64,000 nucleotides of DNA. It comes from Siphonodentalium dalli (lineage: Eukaryota > Mollusca > Scaphopoda > Gadilida > Siphonodentaliidae). The notes beneath the pieces are model-generated. The model saw nothing but the letters and a program-made list of their open reading frames with translations, did no database searches and was not told the DNA's origin. The DNA is taken from positions 141,997,954-142,061,953 of the forward strand of contig CP136064.1 of the NCBI GenBank assembly GCA_032622095.1. The letters run 5' to 3'. This document shows, piece by piece, positions 40,842 through 51,636 of this stretch. Every line of letters begins with the position of its first letter. Positions within the stretch are counted from its first letter, which is position 1. The position numbers and the translations under genes were made by a program.

Positions 40842-42878
40842 AATCGGGCATGCTTTTTAAGACATAAAGCAATAAAGATACATTAAAACTGAAATGTATG
40901 TGCATGTAAAAGTAAAACATCTTAATGGCATACTTTTTGATAAGCCGTAAAATTGTCCACTCACTTGTAAAGACAGTTCTTGTTTTAACAGGTGAATGTG
41001 TACATCACGGCAATATATCAGTAACATTCACAGCTAGTTGGGATTGAAACCTTCAAGACAATAGCAGATCCCATAATAACTGTTTTTAGATGACTTGGTG
41101 ACAACGTTCTCATATAGGCGCACATCTTTCGATGAAATTTGATAGCATGACGCATCAAACTCTGTATAGTGAATTAGTATCACGACACTTAGTATCCATA
41201 TCGATTGTTCGATAAGAAAATTCTAACAGATAGTGGATTACCGGTTGGTAAATTGTCGTAATAACTGCGCGATAACATGGCGAATGGCGACAATGTCTCA
41301 TATCTGCTCTGCATGAGACCTTGTGCTGCATACACTTTATCCATACCAGCAGATTTACAGACATCCCTCGTATGGGTGACGAAACTTCGCTTCGCTTGAG
41401 GTTTGGCGGTGTTCCAAATCTGAAACTCATTGGGATTAAGTGCATATACAAAGTTTCCTTGTTTCTACAGTTAAACATTTGATGTCGGATTTGACGTTCG
41501 ATGAACATTTTCAGTGCTTTAACGTGACACCTCTTTGAACCTTCCGCGGCAAACATTCGCTTGTCGAACCCTTCACCTTTCATATTCAGTCCAACTGTCC
41601 GTGATGTATGTAACTCGTTAATATAACCCTCTTATTTTATTTTTGGTTTGGAATAAACTCACAAGTCATACTATTTTTCGCTCATTTTTATATTCGCGCA
41701 CTGATGGGTGCGCCAAAAAAATTGTACTGCGCGAATTTAAATATGAGTAAGGTCGGTGTCCCTATACATAAGTATACAATCAAAACCGTGAATTCATTGA
41801 CGAAACTAGAATGCACTCACTGGAGCTGCCTATACTTGCGCCCATCACACATTTGGCATGTTTTGTGAAATCTTGCCGACAACAGTTTGAACCACGGGTG
41901 CTGGGCCCTATTTTGAGAGATCGGTAAAAAATCTAGATATCAAATTATAGTTCATCCATCGCTGAAATAGTTGCGTGTACGGACAGAATATCTCTGTTAT
42001 CTCCAGTTGATCTATAAACATTAATGATGGTCTTAGTATATAATACCGTACGAGTTGTTTGACATATTTATAGAACAATATAGACATCGCTCATATGAAG
42101 AGTGTGAATACGATTGATTGCCGATGATGCTATATATTATATACCAATTGGGTTACATTACTAGTTTTACTAGAATGCTTTGTGTATGACATTGCACTTC
42201 AGCGGCAAACATCAAAATCAATTTCAAATTCCGACACAATTAAATAAAAGACACATGATAATTGGCTTGTCTTTGATTAACAATGTGTCAATGTGAACAT
42301 GCCCTTAGCGACTTATCTACAGTCTTCGGGAACATGTCATCAAAATGTCAAATGTGCTGATAATGAGAAAGCTTGTTTTCCCAGTTAGTTAATAAGGCGT
42401 TTTAATAATCCATGTTTCAACACATTTTCAGTACAATTTTGTCTCAATAGAACCATGCGCTGGACTGTTTGACCGGACATGGTTTATATGCACCTAGCTG
42501 CGTCTTTCGGAAATGTTTTGAACTTCGAAGAATGTTTCCAGAAATTTGTTCGCACGTCACTTTCTATGCGAACACAAAACAAAACAATTCCGCACGCATC
42601 TTTTAGACTAGATCTCAACTAATTTTCCGAGTTTCAAGTTTCAAGGCTTCGTACTATTGCCCACTTTTATTTTCCATGTTTTATAATAAAACACGAAGCT
42701 TTTGGCAGATGGATCGGTTTAGCCTGCCCATGTAATAACATGTTCGAGTCTCAGCTGTCTGGGCATCGACGCAATCATGTCTTGTGTTTTTCGCGCGCAT
42801 GTAGCTTGTGACGTCCTGATGTCCGTTGTGACGTCATTACGTCATTATCGGTTTTCAGAAATATTTCAATATTGAAGC
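40842..42878. other. Unassigned AT-rich DNA
   Basis: No recognised feature. The longest open frame is 142 codons on the minus strand (41155-41583). It has no domain I know and no coding neighbours, so I do not call it a gene. Near the right end three cAMP-response-element-like words cluster: tgacgtcc at 42809, tgacgtca at 42829 and tacgtcat at 42839. They could equally belong to the foldback repeat that follows. Confidence 0.3.
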
Positions 42879-43029
42879 AATAACATGATTTTCAAGGGCA
42901 TTATGGTTCAGTAACGGCCCGACAGGAATGATTAACAGCCCGATGGCCTATTGCGTAATAGCCCGAGGGCTGTTAATCATTCCGGGAGGGCCGGTACTGA
43001 ACCATAACGCCCTTGAAAATCATGTTATT
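42879..43029. mobile_element. Foldback repeat with 63-bp arms
   Basis: The left arm 42879-42941 (aataacatgattttcaaggg...) and right arm 42967-43029 (...cccttgaaaatcatgttatt) are complementary over 63 positions with about five mismatches. The 25-nt loop holds its own small palindrome (ctattgcgtaatag). As RNA or single-stranded DNA this would form a long stem. It is best explained as a MITE or foldback repeat. Confidence 0.8.
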
Positions 43030-43039
43030 AGTATTATTA

Positions 43040-43740
43040 TCACAGGGCCGTTAATGACTTCATAACATTTCACTGGGCCGTTAATGACTTCATGACATTG
43101 TTTATTTCAATTAAAGTCCAATATATGGGCCTTTTTGTAGGGTGAGAAAGAGGGGTATAATAATAAAAACCTTTTTTCTTCAATTCAATAAATCTTTCAA
43201 CTTTGATTTTCAAATCATAACAGAATAATAAGATTGTCACTTCAACGTTCACTTTAACATGTCTTTATTTCGATAAATACTAGATTGTGCAATTATTGAA
43301 TGTACCACCGGTTATCATGGTTGGTTCCTAATCACGTGACATTTGATTGCATCGAATATAGGTGATAAATCAACCAAGTATTGAGGACGATTTGCGAAAA
43401 TTGAGACATTGGCATATCAAATTAACTATGTATAGGCCTACTAACCTTTGGGGTAATAATCCTTCGAAAAACAGGAATTATCCGACTGTAAATTAGTGGA
43501 AAAAATGAGTAAATTAGTGATAATCTGTTCCCATTTTTCGTTAGCGATTTGCCTAAAATGGAAGCGCAAATTGAGAAGAGAGGTAATTCTGCTGTGCATA
43601 TTTTCTGCGGGCCGTTATTGAAAAGCACGATCCAATAGCGGCCCGCGACCCGCAAAAATGCCGAGTGTTACGTCATTTCGAACGCCCGGTATAACAGTGC
43701 TAATGGCGTAGAGAACGCCCTATAAAGTGATAATAATGTT
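43040..43740. other. Unassigned DNA with repeat traces
   Basis: Just after the foldback lie two tandem copies of gggccgttaatgacttcat (43044 and 43076). A second small hairpin pairs gcgggccgttattg (43607-43620) with caatagcggcccgc (43633-43646). The words attattatcac (43033) and gtgataataat (43728) face each other and may be the eroded ends of a ~700-bp element. ORFs here are short and domain-free. Confidence 0.35.
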
Positions 43741-44710
43741 CTTTTATGAACGATTTATTACCAAAAATAAAACCAGATAACAATACAAATTAAGTATACA
43801 TGTGGATTTAAATTACAATTGATGCAACCATTTCATATTAGCGCATGTCCATTCTTTACATTCTGTACTTCCGACATGACGTAACATATTCCCGGAAGGA
43901 AGGACAGACAAATGATCACAAATAAACAGAGATCCGGACAGACCGAAAACATTGCTTGCGTCCAGCATAGACTGGCGCAAGTAATAAAACAGAAACTTTT
44001 GCTATTTTGCTGTGCCCGACATTGATATGTTTGCTGGAGGTATATAATACCGTCCATTATAGTAAAACAATATATACTTCTATAATATTACCAAGAGGAA
44101 TCTTCGGTTGTGAATTGCGATTCAGATGTCTTTTATCTGGAAAGAATTCGCCGGTTTTGCCTTAAAAAATATCCAAGATTTCCATCCCCAAACACGGACC
44201 AACATTGTAGAAGGGTTGATGGGAATAGGTAACATTGACAGATTTATTTGACATTCTATTATATGTGCGCTCAAAACGGAGGAGACAACTAATGATCCTA
44301 ACGCCATGTATATGGCCTGAATTTACCTAATATTCTAATCACATAAATCTAATTATATAGTCGATTATCTAAACGAATTTATTTGAATCATAATATATTC
44401 GAACAATACACTGAGTCGTGTTGCTTTTTGAATTCATTTACGATATATATGCATTAATTTCTTCTAAATACCGACGAATTATTTCAAGTATAGCTTAATC
44501 TATATGGCGGTTATTAAATATGTCGTGAGGATCATTCAATGAATTTTTCTTCATTTTCTCGTGTTCAGATCACCCGTTGTAAGTACATGACATGTGAGAG
44601 CCAGAACAAAATAAGTTTTAAACTTCACCTTCCTATATATATTCAGTCTACAAGATTTATACACTTTAAATATTTCAAATTGATGGTTTATAACGGTATT
44701 ATAATTGATT
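43741..44710. other. Unassigned DNA upstream of LINE-A
   Basis: AT-rich with no recognised ORF. It may include the 5' UTR of LINE-A, but I see no ORF1 or zinc-knuckle coding sequence that would complete that element. Confidence 0.3.
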
Positions 44711-47700
44711 ATGGCTGAAACATTTACCAATAGCACTGTGGCACTCGACAAACTTGAAGAGGGTCTAGAATTTGACTTGAAAAACATAATTTCTGGCCCT
44801 GATGCCCTGGATATAAGTGAACATAACGATGAAACAATCCTACAAATACCTGATTGCCAATACTTTACTCCAAAAAGGTTTCATGACAATATAGATACTA
44901 ACAATGATTATTTATCAGTATTCCACTTAAATTGTCAAAGCCTCAATTCTCACTGGGATGACTTTAACACATTAATATATGAAATGCAGAATAACAAATC
45001 AAAACTTGGTGTTATTGGGGTAACTGAAATCTTCAGATCACCTGATATTATTGATTTCCCTCTAAATGGTTACCATCCCCTGATTAAAAGATGTCGCCCT
45101 GATGGAGACGACTGTCATGGTGGTGTAGGGATTTTCATTCGGAACGACCTATCCTATAAAATTCGAGATGATTTATCGACATTCATTCCACATGTATTTG
45201 AATCATTGTTTGTTGAAGTTGTAACTAATAAAAACAAAACATATATTGTTGGAACTATTTATAGGCCAAACACGGCACCAAAGGCTGACTTGGACAAATT
45301 TATTAAACTTATGAATGAAAAAATGGTTCAGTTTGATAATGATCATAAAAAAACAATTTTAATGGGTGATTTCAACATTGACTTATTAAAGTATGGTAGA
45401 CATGAAAAAACGAATAATTTTATTAATTATATCTTTGCTTCTAGTTTCTTACCAACAATAACTAAACCAACTAGAGTTACAGAATTTACTGCTACTCTGA
45501 TCGATCAAATCTTGATTAATGACCACTCAGTTGATTATGAAACTGGCATAGTACTGACTGACTTAGCGGACCACTTCGGTTCTTTTCTCTGTTTCAAGAG
45601 TAAACAAAAAATGAAATATCATGAAAAGAGACCCGAGATACAATACCATCGTATATTTAGTGATGAAAATATATCTTGTTTTAAAAGACTGTTAATATCC
45701 GCGAATTATAATAATGTTGTTGGGCAAAGCTGCCCACATGAATCCTATAATTCATTCATGGAAATCTACTTGAACGCCTTTGAAATAGCTTTTCCGCTAA
45801 AAAAGCTCAGAACAAAATCTATTAAACAGAAACCATGGATTACCAAAGGACTTATTAAATCTTCAGAACACAAAGCTAAGCTCTTTCATATAAAATTAAA
45901 GGAACCATGTGAAGTGAATGTAAATAAATATAAAGAATTTTGTAAATACTTTAATAGAATTAAACGAGCAAGTAAAACCTTTCATTATAAACATATGATT
46001 AATGAATACAAATATGACATGAAAAACACATGGAAACTAATTTCAGAGATAATCCAAAAGAGATCTAAAAAAATGGAATATCCTTTGTCATTTAATATAG
46101 ATGGCATTGACAGATCAGATCGTACAGATGCTGCAGAAGCATTTAATAACTATTTTTCTAACATTGGAGCCATTGAATCTGAAAAAATACAAAGTACAGG
46201 GGAACATTTTTCTTCATACCTACCTACACCGTGTAATGAAACACTTTTTTTCCGCCCTACTACACCAGAAGAATTACAAAGAATCGTCTCTTCTTGTAAA
46301 GTAAAACATAGCACAGACTGTGATGGTCTTACTTCTTCACTAATGAAGAGTGTCATCAATGAAATTTCCAAACCTCTAAGCTATATCATTAATCTATCTA
46401 TGGAAACTGGAATTATTCCTGACAACATGAAGATAGCACGGGTCATCCCTTTATTTAAATCTGGAGATCCAAAACTGTTAGAAAATTATCGCCCTATTAG
46501 TATTCTTCCTACATTTTCAAAAATCTTAGAAAAAATTGTCTGTTTAAGACTTGTCGAATTTATTAACAAGCATGATGCTCTCTATCACAATCAATATGGA
46601 TTTCGTAAAGAACACTCCACAATTCACCCCATACTGAAGTTAATTAACGACGTGGGTCTAAATAATGATAAGAAAACAAAAGATTGTACACTCTCTGCAT
46701 TTATCGACTTCTCCAAAGCTTTTGATACAATAAACCACAAAATTCTATTAAAAAAACTTGAAACCTAAGGAATAAGAGGCAAAGCCAATCATTGGTTTAG
46801 AAATTATTTGAATAATAGACTTCAATACGTGGACCTAGAAGGTAGGGTTTCATCTAAACTTCCCATTACATGTGGAGTCCCCCAGGGATCTGTGGCCGGG
46901 CCGATTCTCTTTTTGATTTATGTAAACGATATGCACAAATCTACTGACTTGTCATTGTTATCTTTTGCAGATGACACCACTGTATACTCATCAAACCATA
47001 ACCTTGATTATTTGTATGATAACTTTAACAAAGAACTTGCAAAACTAAGTAAATGGTGTCGAACTAATAGGCTATCACTAAACACTAAAAAACCCAAATA
47101 TATGCTGATACAACCTAAAAATGGCCCATATATAGTTGGAAATCACACACTAACTATAAATGGAGAGCAAATTATAAGAATTGGAGTAGACTGTCAGGAG
47201 AAATCATTTAAGTTTCTTGGAATACACATTGATGAACACCTATCATTCGAACACCACGTGAAAGCTGTTTGTGCAAAAATTAGTAACTCCTTATATGCTA
47301 TAAATCGAGTAAAAAATTTCCTTCCGTTTGACTGTCTACGTATGCTGTATCTTACATTAGTACACTCCCATATTCTCTATGGAATTGAGCTATGGGGCAA
47401 TGCCGGTACCCACAACCAAGTTGTTGTTTTACAGAAAAAAGCTATCCGAGCCATTAACAAAAAACGCTACAATAGCCATACTGAACCTTTATTTAAAACT
47501 AACAACATCTTGAAATTACAAGACCTTTACATGCAACGGGTATGCCTTTATATGCACAACTGGATGAATACCAACCTCCCCAAGTCATTTAATAACAGCT
47601 TTAGCATATACACACACCCGAGTATGAATACCAGATCAACAGGCAAAATCCGAGAAACAAAATCACGAATTAAATTCACAGAAAAATTACCTCTCCATGT

Positions 47701-47947
47701 TTTTCCGAAAATCTGGAATAATCTTAATAAGGCTACCCAAAATATTCGACCTAAGTCGGCCTTTGTGAACCACATTTCTAAGACAATTATTGGGAATTAT
47801 TCACTGACTGTTAAATGCACAAACAGATTTTGTCCAGATTGTTCAACATTAACACAGCTCACTCTGTATTTTGGTACTAAACGGAAAAAAGAATACGTCA
47901 ATATAAGTCGTACCTCACTTATTTGCGATATGATTTCAGATTTTTGA
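44711..47947 (+). pseudogene. LINE-A endonuclease-reverse transcriptase ORF with one stop codon
   Basis: The product would nick target DNA and copy the element's RNA there. The frame is closed upstream by TAA at 44702, and the first ATG is 44711. Residues about 67-295 form an APE-type endonuclease: FHLNCQSL (Asn74), GVTEIF (Glu106), YRPN, MGDFN (Asp220, Asn222) and LADHFGSF (Asp287-His288). Reverse transcriptase follows: NYRPISILP at 592, AFIDFSKAFDT at 663, then CGVPQGS, and SFADDT with the catalytic FADD at about 752-755. The C-terminal part includes KFLGIHI and a late CxxC pair (FCPDC). The TAA at 46766-46768 (codon 686) interrupts the frame between the AFDT and PQG motifs. The frame is otherwise open for 1078 codons without a shift, so the copy is recent. 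The stop separates domains that must act together, so this copy should be inactive unless read through. Confidence 0.9.
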
Positions 47948-48422
47948 TTTCTTACTCTCATCTTATTTTAATTCAATAACCTATTACCGTTGTCTTATTC
48001 ACGTCGCACGTTCTGGCAGGTGCCTATTTCAGTGCTATTACGGTGGAAATATATATATGGAAAATATATATTGATTTTATATATTTACTAATACATTGAA
48101 ACATACCATATATATACTTGTTATGCTAATGATATATGTGCAGGTGGACTTTCAGTATAACATTTTAATATTATCTTGCAAATTTAATCAAAGAATTCAC
48201 TTATGGAAAAAGTTCGAGGATATAAACGAAATATCAAAAAGTCGACTTGCACCATTAAATAAATTGAATGCTGTAAACCGACAATTTCTAATCTAGACGA
48301 AATATTTAACTTAATCCTGAACAAATGGATAAACGACGATGTAACCAGCTCTCACATGTCATGACCGGATTTATTATTTATTATTATCAAAGAATCAATA
48401 ACAATATCTTTAATTTTAGGGT

Positions 48423-48457
48423 GGCGACAGGAAGACGACCCGATAGGTCATGTCGCC
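48423..48457 (+). promoter_or_regulatory. 3'-UTR hairpin of LINE-A
   Basis: A seven-base perfect stem, ggcgaca/tgtcgcc, extended by ggt/cc, with a 21-nt loop. It sits about 80 bp before the AATAAA and tandem tail. LINE-E has a hairpin at a similar place. In LINEs such 3' structures are bound by the element's own reverse transcriptase; that role is inferred here. Confidence 0.6.
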
Positions 48458-48555
48458 TCCACATGACTTGTCTATTTTTGTTATATTTACTTTTTTATGT
48501 ACTAGATACTATATATGATTTGTCATGAAATAAACTATTCTGATTCTGATTCTGA

Positions 48556-48989
48556 CAGCCAAATCGTTTTTCTTATTAAGGCTGCGCTCGTTCTTCGTAG
48601 ATGGGATTTCGGGGAGCTCCTTCATTTGCGTTTAGTGCATACTCTGATCAAAGGGAAAAACTGTTTCCATATATTGAAGATAAATATGAGTGTGAATTTT
48701 CGAAAATGAGTGATAGTGATAAATATCGAACTATTATGAGAAATGACGATGTTAAGAACATACATACCATATATATGCAACATGATCCAGCTGATCTTCG
48801 TCAGAAGGGGATATTTGAAATCTTAGTACATATACAGAGAAAAAACTGATAAAATAATGGTGGTGGTCGAATGATGATGCGCCTAACATTTACTAAACAC
48901 AATTGATATCATTTTGAATGTTTTAATCATTATTTAACTGCCTATATATTTGATGTCTTGCAATAACTATTTTATTCTATTCTATTCTG
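48556..48989 (+). mobile_element. LINE-B, 3' fragment of the LINE-D family
   Basis: It starts directly after the LINE-A tail. Its first bases (agccaaatcg...aaggctgcgctcgttctt) match LINE-D at 57401-57442 (cagccaaatctg...aaaggctgcactctttctt), the shared peptide being KAAL. With one frame change it continues into CSAY-like FSAYSDQREKLFPYIEDKY (48601-48849), the kind of C-terminal tail found after the zinc-knuckle region of such reverse transcriptases. The 3' UTR ends in a run of attct words at 48973-48989. It is 5'-truncated and non-coding. Confidence 0.65.
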
Positions 48990-50239
48990 TATATATAGGT
49001 GCTGGAGTATTTTCAATTTTTTGCTCTTACCCAACTTTAGATTACGCCCACACTCGACACTGTCTGTCTCCCTTTCGCTTTGTGTGGCAGTTGGTGATGC
49101 ACTCGAAAATTTGTGCACCATGCTCACCAGGGATTGCTGCTGGGACGTCGAGTAATTCGTATTTATTGGAAACATCAAGGGATCGCATTACAACTGAACC
49201 TAAAATAGGCTGAAAAATTATTACGCGATCAACGAGAATTCACGTGACTTTCGTTTAATTAAAAAAAAAACCCAGACTGCTCTTGGGTGTATTGTTTTTC
49301 CGTTAAAATAGCTGTACTATATTAATCAATCTATTTGACTTTTTGGCTAAGCTTCCCATTATTGTAGATTGGCGACGCCCCCTGGTGAGTGTTCAATCCA
49401 TGAGCGCGAGAACAAATGAGACTCAGACGTTATGATATCAACTTACAAAGCCGACCCATAAACGTCGCATGGCTCGGGCTTGTATGGCCATGTCTCATTG
49501 TAGTGTTCACATCTCTGCGTCGCTTACGTGTATGGCTACCGTGACGACTGTTGTGCGTCTGTCGCCTAAAACACGACGTGATATCATTGCATTCACATGG
49601 TATATTGTCCGTAACTGATTACCAACTGATGTTGCTTTGAAGAAAATTTGTTGAATTTTTCAGTCGACTGGGGTGAGTTTAAAAAGATAGCGGTTCGATC
49701 CTGATGAGCAGCCACGACCACAAAGACTCCCTGCGACACAGCGTGCTCTTCATATTGTGAGAGCGCCAGATTGAACATCATTCTCTAGTTCATATCAAAG
49801 ATGGGAGGAATAAATTAGTTCTCGGCTACTGATTTCCAGTCAACGACTCAACGGCTGACATAGTTTGTTCAGTGGTAGGCGATTTCCAACCGCGATCGAA
49901 AGTCGTGTATTGTTGTGTTGATCCAGCTTCTGCAGCCAAACTTACAAGTCAACAAGTCAAATGCAACGATTTGTTTTAAAGCTACATCCGCAAAACAATG
50001 CATGGACTTTTGTGTTCGGCTTTTGGTCTAATCGACTGCCAATGTGAAATTGTGAATGACAAAGTAGTTTTGTGTTGTGTGGGCAAAATCGCTTTGCCGT
50101 CATCGCGATGTCTAAAATGTATTTCCTAAAATGCTTTCCAAAAGATTTTTATCCACCGAAACGTGCGCTCGTAAAATAAAATGTTGTTTGTTTGGGTCAT
50201 CTGCGCTGCGCATAACTATATAACATATAAGCGATTCCT
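48990..50239. other. Unassigned DNA
   Basis: No gene was recognised. A ten-base A run lies at 49261. The word gttcagtggtag at 49867 resembles a tRNA-Gly A box, but no cloverleaf or B box follows at the right distance. Short ORFs lack domains. Confidence 0.3.
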
Positions 50240-50721
50240 GTGGAAGGATGCACACAACTATTCCAACTAATAACCAAATCATGCTTCTTTTATAAATCTA
50301 ATTCTACCCCCATAGCTAGAAGAACTCCCATCGACAGACCACATCATTCATGTACCTCATGTATATGGCACATCTCATTATATGTACATGTGTTATTACC
50401 TCATCCAGTATCTACTTACAAAGTAGCAATGCTGACCCATTTACTTCACCGTTTATTCATGTTGTTTTCATGTTTGCTCATGTTTTCTTCATTATTTGTA
50501 TCACCTTTTGTGGTCGATCTAGAAAACTTCTTCAATTTATTGTAAAAACATCACACAGAAATGGAATCAACCCACCACAGCCGGTCCTCAGCCTCTCCTA
50601 CGAAATGATTACAAATCATAATCCATACAGGATGCCGCTTACAGTGATTGTCAAGTTCTATTTCCATCATGTCGATATCACATGAGCAGTACCGTGTACC
50701 AATTGGACGTTTTGATCTTAA

Positions 50722-50946
50722 AAAGAGTGCCCGAAAACATCAAAAATAAGCACAAGTAATCAACACAGATGGAAAATGAAAATTCACCAACTTCTACTGG
50801 GCATTATATTAGCAATTTTACTTGTAAGGTCTGGAGTAGAAAGGAACCCAGGGCCAGACAGTGATCGATCAACAATAACTATATTCCACCAGAACATACG
50901 AAGCATACGCCACAAACTCAAAACAAATAGTAGATTTTATCACTGA
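50722..50946 (+). pseudogene. LINE-C N-terminus: hydrophobic leader, 2A-like motif, endonuclease start
   Basis: The frame opens after TAA at 50719, and the likely start is ATG 50776. The predicted leader is hydrophobic (ILAILLVRSGVERNPGP, residues 11-27). It ends in GVERNPGP at 50833-50856, which fits the core E-x-N-P-G-P of 2A ribosome-skipping sequences, with Gly in place of the usual Asp before Val. The endonuclease begins 9 residues later with TIFHQNIRSI. The frame stops at TGA 50944, and coding sense resumes in another frame at about 50921. 2A-like sequences at this place are known from APE-type LINEs of several invertebrates. Skipping activity in this copy is an inference. Confidence 0.7.
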
Positions 50947-51636
50947 CCACCATATTTTAGATTTCACTGAAACTCACTTTGATGATCTAAGTTAGATCCC
51001 TCTTTTTCCTCAGAAAATCACTGGTTATTGTAGCCCAATAAGAGAAGACAGAAATTCAGAAGGAGGTGGCATTTGTATATATTTTGCAGAGCATCTAAGA
51101 TATTGTAGAAGACATGATCTGGATAATTTGGTTCGAAATATGCTCAAAATCGCGACTATTCCCGTTCGGGTTGTCTTACAGACCTGATCAATACTGTCAC
51201 CCGAGGTATGGGGGAATTATTGGAAACATCTATTCATGATGCATTATACATAACTGAAAAAATTATACTAACCGGGGATTACAATTCAAATCTCCTTGAT
51301 CCGGCTTCAAAATTAAATGAGATAATAAATTTTTACACTCTCAAAAACGTAGTCACGTCCCCAACAAGAGTTACTCAAAGTTCTCAAACATTATTGGACC
51401 CTATAATTATTAACGGCGATTTTATTCTGCAAGATGCTGATACCATAGATTTGCAAATTTCTGACCATTACGGTGTCTATGCGACCCTCCATTATGATAA
51501 TAAACGCACATCTTTTAAAATACAAATCTGGGACTATAAACACGCTGATTTCGAAAGGGCGGGTAATCTGATAAATGATCTGAAATGGGATGATCTTCTT
51601 CTGCACCTTGAATTATATGAAGCTGTGGTTGACTAA
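50921..51636 (+). pseudogene. LINE-C endonuclease domain, frameshifted
   Basis: Successive pieces in different frames give the endonuclease order: VDFITDHHILDFTETH (50930-50977), GGGICIYF (about 51064), LSYRP (about 51171), then 51208-51636 with ILTGDYNSNLLD, SPTRVTQSSQTLLDPI and ISDHYGVYATL. The Glu of TETH, the Asp of GDYN and the SDH triad are all present, but at least two frame changes and a stop at 50993 break it. Confidence 0.7.

Larger units (their letters stand above)
44711..48555 (+). mobile_element. LINE-A, CR1/Jockey-type non-LTR retrotransposon
   Basis: A nearly full-length copy. It comprises the endonuclease/reverse transcriptase ORF (44711-47947), a ~600-bp 3' UTR, a 3' hairpin (ggcgaca 48423-48429 with tgtcgcc 48451-48457), AATAAA at 48529-48534, and a tail of repeated ttctga words to 48555. 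The tail type and APE-type endonuclease place it among CR1/Jockey-superfamily LINEs; the exact clade was not settled. No ORF1 is visible upstream, so the copy may be 5'-truncated or the left limit may lie further left. Confidence 0.85.

Noticed and set aside
41155-41583. 142-codon minus-strand ORF
   Set aside because: No recognisable domain, no splice or promoter support, and the length is compatible with chance.
49860-49920. tRNA-like A box (gttcagtggtag), possible SINE
   Set aside because: No cloverleaf can be drawn and no B box lies at the right distance. The ggttcgatcc word at 49684 lies upstream instead of downstream.
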